Assembly: GCA_023398375.1 (NCBI GenBank)
Contig: JAEWSH010000051.1
Coordinates: 1 to 64,000 of the forward strand
From: Bacillota bacterium
Lineage (GTDB): Bacteria; Bacillota; Clostridia; Lachnospirales; Lachnospiraceae
Direction: 5' to 3'
Length of the DNA stretch: 64,000 nucleotides
Shown here: positions 50,118 to 59,440 of the stretch, piece after piece
Layout of the letters: each line of letters begins with the position of its first letter
Position numbering within the stretch: the first letter of the stretch is position 1
The notes under the pieces: model-generated
Told to the model about the DNA's origin: nothing
What the model saw: the letters and a program-made list of their open reading frames with translations, nothing else
The model's database searches: none
Position numbers and translations under genes: made by a program

Positions 50118-50474
50118 TTAATGCTGGCATTCGTGTTCATGTTCATGGCAGGAATCACCGGAATCTGTGATTGATCCGGAAAGCCACGCGAGGGCAACTT
50201 CTTTTACATTTCCCTGACATCCGCGGACAACATCAATACCGGAACGATTCAGTACGTTTACGGCACCATCACCCATGTTGCCTGCAAGCATCATAGTAAC
50301 TCCCATTTCAGCGAGAACAGAAGCAATATTTGATTTACAGCCACATCCAGAAGGGGAAGGTACGATATCCTGGTTGACAATTTCAGATTCGTTTACAGTA
50401 AATACAGTAAAATATTCGCAGTGCCCAAAATGACTGTCAATGGTGTCACCGCGTGAAGGTAATGCTATTTTCAT
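50118..50474 (-). CDS. NifX/NifB-type (dinitrogenase iron-molybdenum cofactor) protein
   Basis: 118 residues on the minus strand. It opens MKIALPSRGDTIDSHFGHCEYF, then has DIVPSPSGCGCKSNIASVLAE, AGNMGDGAVNVLNRSGI and RGCQGNVKEVALAWL, all typical of the family. The histidine-, cysteine- and glutamate-rich tail (CHEHEHECQH) suggests metal binding. Relatives carry Fe-Mo or Fe-S cofactors, but stand-alone copies in non-fixing clostridia have no proven role. No nif genes are present. Confidence 0.9.
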   Translation of the reverse strand: MKIALPSRGDTIDSHFGHCEYFTVFTVNESEIVNQDIVPSPSGCGCKSNIASVLAEMGVTMMLAGNMGDGAVNVLNRSGIDVVRGCQGNVKEVALAWLSGSITDSGDSCHEHEHECQH

Positions 50475-50700
50475 ATGAAAACTCCTTTAATTTTTTATAA
50501 TGCATCATGCAAGTATCTGTATGGAAATATTTTAGAATAATTATTAGCATATGTCAATAAAAAGACATGAATCAATGTTTGTGGCACTACATTGGTGTCA
50601 AAGCCAAAGGAATTGACCAACATGCGCCTGGATGATAAGATTACAAGAAGCTTACGATAAAATATGATGATGACGAAGTTGGAGAATGTAGAGGTAGAAT
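50475..50700. other. Intergenic, nothing firm
   Basis: Divergent promoter region of the NifX-like and LysE genes. Short in-frame pieces near 50590-50690 look like decayed coding sequence but match nothing I know. Confidence 0.3.
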
Positions 50701-51312
50701 ATGATATTTAAGGGTTTTAAATTCGGGATGCTATTGCAATTGGCGGTTGGCCCAATGTGTTTGCTGGTTTTCAATACATCTGCCAAATACGGATTCTGGG
50801 GTGGATTGTCCCTAACCCTTGCGATAGCTTTTATTGATTTGTTATTTATCACACTGTCTGGTGTTGGTGTCGGTGCGATAATAGATAAAGATAATGTCAA
50901 AAAGGCAATTAAATTTTTCGGGGCTATCGTATTGATGGTGTTTGGTTCTAATATGATAGCAAATGCATTTCATTTTAGTCTGCTACCTGATATTCATTTA
51001 TTTACAGAAGTAAATGGGAAAAGCATTTTTGTTCAAGGACTTTTGCTAACAGCTTCGAATCCTTTAACAATCATTTTCTGGAGCGGTGTATTTTCCACTC
51101 AGGTCATTGAAAATAACTACAGTAGAATACAACTGTGTTACTTTGGTATGGGATGTGTTTTATCTACATTATGTTTTTTAACTTTTGTTGCACTGCTAGG
51201 TACAGCAATCAGTGGTTTCTTATCGCCAAGCATTATGCAGGTACTAAATGTATGTGTCGGTTGCATAATTATTTATTTCGGAGTACGCCTGATATTCAAA
51301 CGTAGTGCCTGA
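50701..51312 (+). CDS. LysE-family exporter
   Basis: 203 residues, ATG after AGAGG. About six hydrophobic segments, with LysE markers: FGMLLQLAVGPMCLLVFNTS at the start, IAFIDLLFITLSGVGVG and the middle LLTASNPLTIIFWSGVFS. It would export an amino acid or related metabolite. It is followed by a terminator, so it is a single-gene unit. Confidence 0.88.
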   Translation: MIFKGFKFGMLLQLAVGPMCLLVFNTSAKYGFWGGLSLTLAIAFIDLLFITLSGVGVGAIIDKDNVKKAIKFFGAIVLMVFGSNMIANAFHFSLLPDIHLFTEVNGKSIFVQGLLLTASNPLTIIFWSGVFSTQVIENNYSRIQLCYFGMGCVLSTLCFLTFVALLGTAISGFLSPSIMQVLNVCVGCIIIYFGVRLIFKRSA

Positions 51313-51345
51313 TTTATTTGTCAAATAATGTGGCATAAACAGCAA

Positions 51346-51380
51346 AAAAGTGATTGAGCATCCACAATAATCACTTTTCT
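51346..51380 (+). terminator. Intrinsic terminator after the LysE gene
   Basis: AAAAGTGATT (51346-51355) and AATCACTTTT (51369-51378). Confidence 0.75.
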
Positions 51381-51508
51381 AGCTTAACTGTATCATATAT
51401 GACCGGCGACAACAAGACTGTTTTTCTGGTCTGAGCTGTGCTAGACTTGTTTGCGTAACGGTCTTAAAAATAATTTCTATTGGGTTACAGATGAGAGGTG
51501 ATATTGCG

Positions 51509-53671
51509 ATGGAAAATAATCAGTCGGAATTAGCATTTGAACATAAAAGGTTAGAGCGAACGATATCGTTAGCGAAGGATCAGCTGTTTCAGGCAAGGCA
51601 GCTCAATGAGGAGAATAAGTCCGCAGTTATTTCTGCCAAGAAGGAGCTACGTGAAAATACGTCACACACGATCTCCAATCTTTGGAATTCGGAAGAGTTT
51701 GAAGCCCTTGCTGAGTTAAGTCAATATGTGAATCCGGTCACAGATAAAATTGCAGACTATGAAGAAGTGGAAAATAAAATATTACTACTGGAAAATTTAA
51801 TTCAGTCACCTTATTTTGCCAGAATTGATTTTAAATTTGAAGGTGAGGGTGACTTTGAACAAATATATATCGGTCGTTCTTCATTAAAGAAAGAAAATTC
51901 ATATGAATTATACGTTTACGACTGGAGATCACCCATAGCAAGTGTATTTTATCGTTTCGTAACCGGGCAGGCATTTTATGATGCACCTGGCGGAAGGATA
52001 ACAGGAGAAGTCAATTTGAAGCGTCAGTATGAGATCAAGCATGGAGCATTGGAATATTTTTTTGATGCCGATGTTCAGATTATAGATGAATTTTTAAGAA
52101 AATTATTGTCTCAAAATACTTCATCAAAAATGAAAACAATTGTTGAAACCATACAGAAAGAACAGGATATTGTCATAAGAGACATGGAAAATGATTTAAT
52201 GATGGTGCAGGGAGTGGCAGGGAGCGGAAAGACTTCCATAGCCCTGCATAGAGCGGCTTATCTTATGTATCAGGGGCTGTCGGCAAAGTTGTCAGCCAAT
52301 AATATTATGATCATTTCCCCGAACTCGTTATTTGAACAGTACATTTCCAATGTGCTGCCTGAACTTGGAGAAAATAATGTTGTTTCAGTAGTATTTGAAG
52401 AAATACTTACTACAATATTGCAGAAGGAACAGATACAGTCAAGAAATCAATTTTTAGAGAACTTGATCACAAATCCCGGAAACCGCAAGGTTATAAAAAG
52501 TAGCATAGAGTTCAAAACCTCGCATCAGTTTTTAGAAATATTAAATTTGTTTATTCATGATTTGCCACATAGATGGATAGAATTTGAGGATGTCTATTAT
52601 GAAGGGAAGTGTATTGTAAAGAAAGAAATAGTAAAGGAAAAAATTTTGGGAAGAATAGAAACTCCTTTAGGAATAAAATTAAAACAACTAGAAGATTTTA
52701 TAATAGAGACTATAAATGAGTCAAAAAACACCCGCATCAGGAAATCAGAAGAGAATGTTATTAAAAAAGAAATACAGAAATTTACCAACATTCATATGAT
52801 AGATCTATATAGAAGGCTATTTGGTGACAAAGAATATTTTTATCGTTTAACGAAAGATGTTAAACTTGTTGACTGTATAGAAGATATTATAGAATTCACA
52901 CAGAAAAATTTAAAGGGGAACTATTTATTTTATGATGATGCGATTGTTCTGACTTATTTAAATTTAAAAATATATGGTACGAATGATTTTAAAAACATAA
53001 AACAGGTAGTGATCGATGAAGCGCAGGATTATTATCCGCTCCAATATGAAATATTCAATCTACTGTTTCCAAATTCTAAGTTTACGATTTTGGGAGACAT
53101 GAATCAAACGCTTGAAAAACAGGAAGATCTATCACTATACGAACAAATCAGAAAGATATTAAATAAGAAAAGAGCATCTCTTATTACAATGGACAAAAGT
53201 TTTCGCTGCACAAACGAAATTTTGAAGTTTAGTTTAAAATTCATTGAACAAAGACTCGAAATAAAGAGTTTCAATAGAAAAGGGGAGGAGCCGGGAATCT
53301 ACACAGCCGCTGATCAGTTCTCACTAAATGATATGATTATTCAAGAAGTAAAATGTTGCCAGGAATTGGGATGCCAGTCGATCGGACTTATTTGTAAAAC
53401 GGAAAAAAATGCCCTTTCCTTGTATGAATATTTTAAAGACGGAATGGATGTTCAATTAATAAAAAGTGAGAGTATAGCAGATCTGCATGGCGTATTTATC
53501 ATACCTGTATATCTGTCAAAAGGGCTTGAGTTCGATGCGGTTTTAATATGTGATACCAATGCTGCTAATTACAGCAATGAAGATGATAAAAAGCTTTTAT
53601 ACATTGCATGTACAAGGGCGCTTCACCGGCTCAATATATTCTGTAAAGGAGAAATCAGTCCTTTACTATAA
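51509..53671 (+). CDS. helD: HelD/UvrD-like superfamily 1 helicase
   Basis: 720 residues. ATG 51509 follows GAGAGGTG; an ATG at 51491 has no ribosome site. The coiled-coil N-terminus (about 1-60) and the YDWRSPIASVFYRF motif are those of HelD, which inserts into RNA polymerase to free stalled complexes. Walker A is MMVQGVAGSGKTSIALHRAA (near 235), Walker B VVIDEAQDYYPLQYEI, motif III LGDMNQTLE, and motif VI LLYIACTRALHRL. Length matches the Gram-positive version. UvrD/Rep is less likely because of the N-terminal motif. Confidence 0.88.
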   Translation: MENNQSELAFEHKRLERTISLAKDQLFQARQLNEENKSAVISAKKELRENTSHTISNLWNSEEFEALAELSQYVNPVTDKIADYEEVENKILLLENLIQSPYFARIDFKFEGEGDFEQIYIGRSSLKKENSYELYVYDWRSPIASVFYRFVTGQAFYDAPGGRITGEVNLKRQYEIKHGALEYFFDADVQIIDEFLRKLLSQNTSSKMKTIVETIQKEQDIVIRDMENDLMMVQGVAGSGKTSIALHRAAYLMYQGLSAKLSANNIMIISPNSLFEQYISNVLPELGENNVVSVVFEEILTTILQKEQIQSRNQFLENLITNPGNRKVIKSSIEFKTSHQFLEILNLFIHDLPHRWIEFEDVYYEGKCIVKKEIVKEKILGRIETPLGIKLKQLEDFIIETINESKNTRIRKSEENVIKKEIQKFTNIHMIDLYRRLFGDKEYFYRLTKDVKLVDCIEDIIEFTQKNLKGNYLFYDDAIVLTYLNLKIYGTNDFKNIKQVVIDEAQDYYPLQYEIFNLLFPNSKFTILGDMNQTLEKQEDLSLYEQIRKILNKKRASLITMDKSFRCTNEILKFSLKFIEQRLEIKSFNRKGEEPGIYTAADQFSLNDMIIQEVKCCQELGCQSIGLICKTEKNALSLYEYFKDGMDVQLIKSESIADLHGVFIIPVYLSKGLEFDAVLICDTNAANYSNEDDKKLLYIACTRALHRLNIFCKGEISPLL

Positions 53672-53728
53672 GCGTGTTTCTCAATGTTCATGACAAGTGA
53701 AGCGGCCTGCAGATATATATTTTGTTGG

Positions 53729-55075
53729 TTAATTGAGATGTCCATAAAAAAAACCGGCCATACATACAAATGTACAAAAAAGCATAAAACAAATAACGTA
53801 AAAGGGATTAGCAACAATACCACCAAGTAAGATGACAGCAGAACCGCATATTGCCAGGACAGGACAGATGATTCCTTTAAAATATCCTTCAATCAATTTT
53901 TCTTTTTTCATACGAATTACTTTATTATATAATATCATATAACAGGTATAGCTGAAAACAATAGAGATTTCGCTAATGTCCCCGCCTTTTAAGATACCAC
54001 TTTTCTGTGTAAGATAGTGCAGAAGCATCCAAATAACGGTAATGATATAGGAAATCAATGCAGAACGTAAAGATACTTCAAACGTAGGATGAATTTCAGC
54101 TACTTTTTTAGAGTGCGGTAACATGTTCTTACTTGCTAAGGCTTGAGGCATCCGAATACTTCCAAGGGATATTCCATTGATTACGCCCAGTACTGCAATA
54201 ATGACAAAGGTCATAAGAATCATGGTGCCATAACGGCCAAAGAGTAATTCTCCTACCATATTGATCCCGGAATTGCCAGTTGACATAATGAATTCAGCAC
54301 CTAACATATGATTCAGTCCAAGAAAATATAGTAAGTAAACGGCAAGAACCACAATTGGACCAATGATAAGTGCCAGGGACATATTTCTTTTCGGATTTTT
54401 GACTTCATTTGTTATACTTGTTGCTATAATCCAACCGTCAAATGAATAAGCAATTGGAGCAAGCGCTGCTAACCATTTGAAACCGACTGCTGTTTTGGTG
54501 ACCAGCGTTATATCAGCTGGAATGGCAGGGGAAGGATGGTTCCAAAATAAACCGACTACAGCGATCAAAAGCAAAGGAACTAATTTTATAATGGTTGATA
54601 AATTTTGAACCAGACCACCAAGTTTATAGGAAAACACATTGATTCCATAAATAAATGTAAATAGGATGAATCCCAAAAAGATTTGGGACTCTAATGATGC
54701 ATTTGCGTCAAATAAAGATAAGATATAGATTCCAGCGACCCATGAAATCACGGCATTTATAGTAGGAAAATATACAAATGTCTGAAACCAACCGAATGAG
54801 CTTGCGGCCTTATTCGAGATGAATTCTTCGAAATAGCCGACGATTCCTCCATTCTTCTTTGTACGAATGGAAAGTTCTATGATAGTTAAACTACCAAAGA
54901 TAATGCTTAATGCGCCAATGCAAAAGATCAGAATGCCTAACCACACATTTCCGCCAGTATAGAGCAGCACATCATCACTTTTAAAAAATATCCCAGAACC
55001 AATCACAATTCCAATTATCATAGTAGTGGCTGTAATGAGTCCGTAATGTTCTTTTTTATTCTTTGAATTTTCCAT
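53729..55075 (-). CDS. APC-family amino acid permease
   Basis: 448 residues with about twelve membrane segments. The first helix contains the unwound IGSGIFFKSDDVL motif of the APC fold (GSGIF), and the sixth has KWLAALAPIAYSFDGWIIAT. It resembles LAT-type exchangers (serine/threonine or glutamate antiporters). The substrate cannot be named. It is divergent from the LytTR operon, sharing a control region of about 190 bp. Confidence 0.9.
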   Translation of the reverse strand: MENSKNKKEHYGLITATTMIIGIVIGSGIFFKSDDVLLYTGGNVWLGILIFCIGALSIIFGSLTIIELSIRTKKNGGIVGYFEEFISNKAASSFGWFQTFVYFPTINAVISWVAGIYILSLFDANASLESQIFLGFILFTFIYGINVFSYKLGGLVQNLSTIIKLVPLLLIAVVGLFWNHPSPAIPADITLVTKTAVGFKWLAALAPIAYSFDGWIIATSITNEVKNPKRNMSLALIIGPIVVLAVYLLYFLGLNHMLGAEFIMSTGNSGINMVGELLFGRYGTMILMTFVIIAVLGVINGISLGSIRMPQALASKNMLPHSKKVAEIHPTFEVSLRSALISYIITVIWMLLHYLTQKSGILKGGDISEISIVFSYTCYMILYNKVIRMKKEKLIEGYFKGIICPVLAICGSAVILLGGIVANPFYVICFMLFCTFVCMAGFFYGHLN

Positions 55076-55173
55076 AATCCTCCTATTATATCACTTCCTT
55101 TTTGTTATATTGCCCAAATTTATATATTATAAATATTTATCAAATTTGTCAAATCTTTTAAAAATGATACAAA

Positions 55174-55206
55174 GGTATTTGAAACGGTATTGAGGGTATT
55201 TAAAAC
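55174..55206 (+). promoter_or_regulatory. Three direct repeats before the LytTR gene
   Basis: GGTATTTGAAAC (55174), GGTATTGAG (55186) and GGTATTTAAAAC (55195). LytTR proteins bind direct repeats, so this could be the autoregulatory site. The spacing of 12 and 9 bp is not a textbook match. Confidence 0.45.
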
Positions 55207-55265
55207 AATTTCACTTGAGTAAGAAAATGAAATGATCTATATTGAAGTTGTAAGGAGGTGCTTTT

Positions 55266-55715
55266 TTGAAACTGTTGCTACGACATATAAAAGAACTTCA
55301 TGAGGCTGAGATAGAAATAAAGTATGCAAAGATGACAGATAAAATATCACATATGGTACGCTATATTAAGCAATATGATATTGTGCTGGAAGGTTTCTGT
55401 GAAGATAAAGTCTGCCAGATCCCGTTAGAACAGGTCTATTATATTGAAACAACGGATAGAAAAACATTTGTATATATGGATAAAATTGTATATGAAAGTC
55501 GAAAGACGATTCAGGCACTTGAACTTGTGCTGGACGGTACAACAATTGTACGGATTGGTAAATCAATATTGCTTAATATTTCTAAGATAGAGAGTGTTAG
55601 ACCATATCCAAATCATAGGCTCATAGTAGAATTGTATAATGGAGAACACCTGATAGTATCAAGAAGATATATCTCAATCTTAAAGGAAAGGATTCGGAGA
55701 GAATATGGCACATAA
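55266..55715 (+). CDS. LytTR DNA-binding protein
   Basis: 149 residues from TTG 55266, with AAGGAGGTG upstream. No receiver domain; about 45 N-terminal residues precede the LytTR fold (LEQVYYIETTDRKTFVYM, TIVRIGKSILLNISKIESV and LIVELYNGEHLIVSRRY). This is the LytTR-DUF3021 type, where the membrane partner next door controls or inhibits the regulator. The stop overlaps that gene by 11 bp. Three repeats upstream may be its binding site. Confidence 0.92.
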   Translation: MKLLLRHIKELHEAEIEIKYAKMTDKISHMVRYIKQYDIVLEGFCEDKVCQIPLEQVYYIETTDRKTFVYMDKIVYESRKTIQALELVLDGTTIVRIGKSILLNISKIESVRPYPNHRLIVELYNGEHLIVSRRYISILKERIRREYGT

Positions 55716-56127
55716 ATTTTATAAAATGTATATTCCGGCGGTATCAATGTCATTTACACTGATAATTTTATTAGCAGGAATAATTAATTTATTGCAAGGT
55801 GAAAATAGAAGTGCATCTGTTTATTTTACGTTTCAAGTGTTTGTATATTTGGTTATGACGTGTATTGCGGATGAATTGATCGGAAGAATTGATTTTAAAA
55901 CTTATATAAGTCATTTTATTACAGAAGCTATTCTGATTTATCCGATAACCTTGTTCTTTGCTTTTAGATTTAGATGGTTTCACATGGATTTTGTTAACAT
56001 AATGTTCTATTCTGCTATCTATTTTATTGTTATGGTTGGGATCCATTTCTATTTTTATCAAATGGCTTTAAGCAATGCTGCAGAAATTAATCATTTGCTA
56101 AAAGAGAGGAGCGTTAAAAATGGCTGA
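55705..56127 (+). CDS. DUF3021 membrane protein
   Basis: 140 residues with four membrane helices (near 12-30, 42-60, 72-88 and 98-120). It is the standard partner of LytTR regulators of this type and probably acts as an anti-regulator in the membrane. It overlaps its neighbours at both ends (11 bp and 8 bp), so the three genes are one translation-coupled unit. Confidence 0.85.
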   Translation: MAHKFYKMYIPAVSMSFTLIILLAGIINLLQGENRSASVYFTFQVFVYLVMTCIADELIGRIDFKTYISHFITEAILIYPITLFFAFRFRWFHMDFVNIMFYSAIYFIVMVGIHFYFYQMALSNAAEINHLLKERSVKNG

Positions 56128-56731
56128 TCCATCGAAATTTTCTGATTTAGGTATCTATTATATGTATCATTTAACTTTACTACTACTAATAATAGCAGAA
56201 GCATTTATATTTTTTTACACGCACCAAAGTACTGGAACGGATAAAAGAAAGAAAGCTGATAAAGGTACGAAATGGATGTTGATAATTAATTTTTATATTT
56301 GTATCTATATCAGTTTTTTTATGGTTAGTAATAATGTTCACGATAGAATTGTTGATTTGAAATTACCGGTCGCATTTTCCTATATTGGGGTTGTTCTAAT
56401 GCTGACCGGAATAGTAATTCGATTATTGGCGGTATTCACTTTAAAAAGGGCATTTACATTATCGGTACAAACGGCTAAGACACAGAATCTTATTACAACC
56501 GGAATATATAGCAAAGTGCGTAATCCTGCATATTCAGGCAGCATTTGCAGTTTATTAGGCACAGCAATAGGCTTAAGAAGTCCGATTGCCACGGTTATTG
56601 TACTTGTGCTTTCTTTCGTTTGTTATTCCACTAGAATCTACATTGAAGAGAAGGCATTAAGGAAGCATTTTGGTAATGAATTTATAGATTATGAAAAACA
56701 TACATTTCGATTGATACCTCTTGTATGGTAG
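56120..56731 (+). CDS. Isoprenylcysteine methyltransferase-like membrane protein
   Basis: 203 residues with about five membrane segments. The ICMT/phospholipid methyltransferase motif is LITTGIYSKVRNPAYSGSIC followed by GTAIGLRSP and IEEKALRKHFGNEFIDYEKH (residues about 130-195), which binds SAM. Bacterial members methylate unknown, probably lipid, substrates. It is the third gene of the LytTR-DUF3021 unit, so it is the likely output of that regulator. Confidence 0.85.
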   Translation: MADPSKFSDLGIYYMYHLTLLLLIIAEAFIFFYTHQSTGTDKRKKADKGTKWMLIINFYICIYISFFMVSNNVHDRIVDLKLPVAFSYIGVVLMLTGIVIRLLAVFTLKRAFTLSVQTAKTQNLITTGIYSKVRNPAYSGSICSLLGTAIGLRSPIATVIVLVLSFVCYSTRIYIEEKALRKHFGNEFIDYEKHTFRLIPLVW

Positions 56732-56827
56732 TATTTTTAATAGAACAATTTATTTGGATATGGAGAGATATAAGGGTAAAAATTAATAAGCAGCCTGGCG
56801 ACATGATCAAGGTAACGAATCAGGGAG

Positions 56828-56858
56828 GAGCGGTCTAACACAACCGCTCTTTCTTTTT
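56828..56858 (+). terminator. Intrinsic terminator after the LytTR unit
   Basis: GAGCGGT (56828-56834) and ACCGCTC (56843-56849) with a T-rich tail. Confidence 0.75.
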
Positions 56859-56967
56859 ATCATTTTATTAAAAAAGGCTTGACATATAGTTAGCTTTAAG
56901 CAGTAAGATACTAATAAAGTATTTGTATAAATCAAATAAAACAATAGAATATAAGGAGATATTTAAG

Positions 56968-57147
56968 ATGTATCTGGAAAAAATCAATGCACTGGAAGAT
57001 GTTAAAAAATTATCGTTAGAAGAACTGGAACATTATGTTATCAGAAAGAGTTTCCCAGACCGCTATATTCCAAAAGAACTTATGGAAGAAAATGGAATAT
57101 CGGTAGATCAGATCGTTAATGAAGTCATTTCAATTATGAGCAGATAA
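56968..57147 (+). CDS. Small protein, unknown
   Basis: 59 residues; ATG 56968 follows AAGGAG. Helical, with LEKINALEDVKKLSLEELEHYVIRK-like amphipathic character and no membrane segment or motif. It starts after a terminator and ends 68 bp before the ECF-S/DUF1893 gene, so it may lead that unit. I do not recognise the family. Confidence 0.55.
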   Translation: MYLEKINALEDVKKLSLEELEHYVIRKSFPDRYIPKELMEENGISVDQIVNEVISIMSR

Positions 57148-57215
57148 CATAATAAATCATACTATTAAGCGGATATAGATATAATGTCGGTGAAATCGAC
57201 AGAAGGGAGCGTATA

Positions 57216-58187
57216 TTGAATCATATAAAAACAAATCGTATTGTATTATCGGGAATGTTAGCTGCAGTCGGAGTTCTGCTGCCATTTATAACAGCGCACG
57301 CCTTTGGAGTGCCGGGTACGATCCTCCTCCCAATGCATATTCCGGTTTTTCTGATCGGATTGCTTTGCGGACCATTGTATGGAGCAATCGGCGGCATTAT
57401 GATACCAGTCATGTCATCATTGCTTACAGGAATGCCGACGGCTTTTCCCATGCTGCCAATCATGGCAGGTGAATTGTTTACCTATGGAGTCATAAGCGGA
57501 ATACTATACAGAAGATTCAAATTTTCAATCTATCCTTCATTGCTGTTAGCAATGCTAGGCGGAAGAGTTGTATACGGACTGATTTTTGCAGCAATGTTTT
57601 TCGTGAACAGCGATAAATTGAAGGCATTATCAGTACCAGGAGCCTTGCTGCAGGGACTTCCCGGAATCATCGTGCAGCTTGTGCTGATTCCTATTATTGT
57701 AACGACGGTGAATAAGTATTTTACAAGCGTTGATAAAGCTGAACATCAAACCGATGATGATATTTTAAATGAAGCAAAACAAATGATTAAGAACGAAAAA
57801 GCAAGCTGCGTGATAATTAAGAATCATACCATAATTCATTCAGCCAAAGGACCAGGAGTTGCTCCGTTGATCGCATTATATGAAAACAATCCGGATATTC
57901 TAAAAGATGCCATTGTAGTCGATAAAGTGATAGGTAAAGCTGCCGCTATGATAGCAGAGTGTGGTGGTGTAAAAAAAGTATACGGTATTGTTATGAGTAC
58001 GGCAGCCAGGTCATATCTGTTCGAACATAATATTCAGGCAGGGTATGACACGTGTGTTAATATTATAAGTAACCGTTCAGGAGATGGACTGTGCCCACTT
58101 GAAAAAGCCGTCATGCATGTTGGAAATGCGCAAGAGGCATATATTATATTAAAAGATACCATAAAAAAACTACATAAAGCTGTTTAG
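57216..58187 (+). CDS. ECF-transporter S component-like protein fused to DUF1893
   Basis: 323 residues from TTG 57216 (AAGGGAG upstream). The first 170 residues hold about five membrane helices with the S-component pattern (SGMLAAVGVLLPF, ILLPMHIPVFLIGLLCGPLYG). The last 130 are a soluble DUF1893 domain (KASCVIIKNHTIIHSAKGPG, VIGKAAAMIAECGGV, CPLEKAVM). A cysteine at CPLE is conserved in that family. The S component would bind a small molecule; the fused domain may use it or sense it. Shared ECF ATPases are not in the window. Confidence 0.82.
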   Translation: MNHIKTNRIVLSGMLAAVGVLLPFITAHAFGVPGTILLPMHIPVFLIGLLCGPLYGAIGGIMIPVMSSLLTGMPTAFPMLPIMAGELFTYGVISGILYRRFKFSIYPSLLLAMLGGRVVYGLIFAAMFFVNSDKLKALSVPGALLQGLPGIIVQLVLIPIIVTTVNKYFTSVDKAEHQTDDDILNEAKQMIKNEKASCVIIKNHTIIHSAKGPGVAPLIALYENNPDILKDAIVVDKVIGKAAAMIAECGGVKKVYGIVMSTAARSYLFEHNIQAGYDTCVNIISNRSGDGLCPLEKAVMHVGNAQEAYIILKDTIKKLHKAV

Positions 58188-58209
58188 GAAAATAAGATGG
58201 AGGACTGAA

Positions 58210-59328
58210 ATGGAACAAAAAAAATTAGGATTTGGATGTATGCGCTTACCGTTGCTTGATAAAAATGACCAGACTAAAATTGATACAGAGCAGTTCAATA
58301 AAATGGTAGATATATTTTTGGAAAGAGGATTCACATATTTTGATACTGCATATATGTATCATGACTTTAAGAGCGAATCAGCACTAAAGGAAGCACTTGT
58401 AAAGCGGTATCCAAGAGATTCTTTTACAATTGCCACTAAGCTGCCGACTATGTTTTTAGAGAAACCAGAGGATATGGAACGTATTTTTAACGAGCAGCTG
58501 GATAAAATAGGAGTTACATACTTTGACTATTATCTTCTTCATAATCTAGGTGTCTCTCATTATGAGATTGCTAAGAAAATGGATGCATTTTCTTTTATCA
58601 GGAAGAAGAAAGAGGAAGGTAAAATAATCCGGACAGGATTTTCTTTTCATGATAAAGCAGATCTGCTTGATGAAATACTGACAGCACATCCGGAGGTGGA
58701 TTTTGTTCAGCTTCAGATTAATTATATGGATTGGGACAATGAAAGTATTCAGTCAAGGAAATGTTATGAGGTGGCAGTAAAACATGGAAAACCAGTGATT
58801 GTAATGGAACCGGTAAAGGGAGGCACATTAGCAGAGGTACCTGAGGCGGCAGAAAAATTATTTAAAAGTTTTCATCCAGACATGTCAGTGGCATCATGGG
58901 CTGTAAGGTTTGCTGCCAGTCAGAAAAATGTAATGATGGTCTTAAGCGGAATGTCCTCCGTGGAACAACTTCTTGATAACACAGGATATATGCAGGAATT
59001 CAAACCGTTCATTCAGGAAGAAACAGATATCGTCAATCATGTTATCAGAATGATAAACGAAGCGATTGCAATTCCCTGTACTGCGTGCCATTATTGTGTG
59101 TCCGGATGTCCAAAGAACATAATGATCCCTAATTATTTTGCATTGTATAATACCGAACAACAGGCAAAAAAACAGACATTTTCCATTCAGGGGGTATATT
59201 ATACCAATTATACCAAGACATATGGGAAGGCATCTGAATGTATCGGATGCAAGAAGTGCGAAAAAAGTTGTCCGCAGCATATTGAAATTACGCATTGGCT
59301 AAAAAAAGTAGCAAAAACTTTTGAGTAG
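58210..59328 (+). CDS. Aldo/keto reductase with two [4Fe-4S] clusters
   Basis: 372 residues. The AKR barrel begins GFGCMRLPLLDKNDQ and has YFDTAYMYHDFKSE (aspartate and tyrosine of the catalytic set), TKLPTMF and IMVMEPVKGG-like VIVMEPVKGGTLAEV. A C-terminal extension (from about 290) carries CTACHYCVSGCPKNI and CIGCKKCEKSCPQHI, a partial first and a complete second ferredoxin cluster set. Such proteins are flavin-free AKRs that receive electrons from ferredoxin. It is 22 bp behind the ECF-S/DUF1893 gene and may share its operon. Confidence 0.9.
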   Translation: MEQKKLGFGCMRLPLLDKNDQTKIDTEQFNKMVDIFLERGFTYFDTAYMYHDFKSESALKEALVKRYPRDSFTIATKLPTMFLEKPEDMERIFNEQLDKIGVTYFDYYLLHNLGVSHYEIAKKMDAFSFIRKKKEEGKIIRTGFSFHDKADLLDEILTAHPEVDFVQLQINYMDWDNESIQSRKCYEVAVKHGKPVIVMEPVKGGTLAEVPEAAEKLFKSFHPDMSVASWAVRFAASQKNVMMVLSGMSSVEQLLDNTGYMQEFKPFIQEETDIVNHVIRMINEAIAIPCTACHYCVSGCPKNIMIPNYFALYNTEQQAKKQTFSIQGVYYTNYTKTYGKASECIGCKKCEKSCPQHIEITHWLKKVAKTFE

Positions 59329-59389
59329 TCAGAAAGTGGCAGAACATCTGTCAGTACAAAACAGGAAATATTAGGTTGTCAAAAAGGCA

Positions 59390-59418
59390 TTGACATGAAT
59401 TAAGTTTCATGATATGTT
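59390..59418 (+). promoter_or_regulatory. Promoter of the DUF2294 gene
   Basis: TTGACA (59390-59395), 17 bp, TATGTT (59413-59418), about 22 bp before the start codon. Confidence 0.6.
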
Positions 59419-59440
59419 ATCGGCAGTAGGTGGTGAATAT

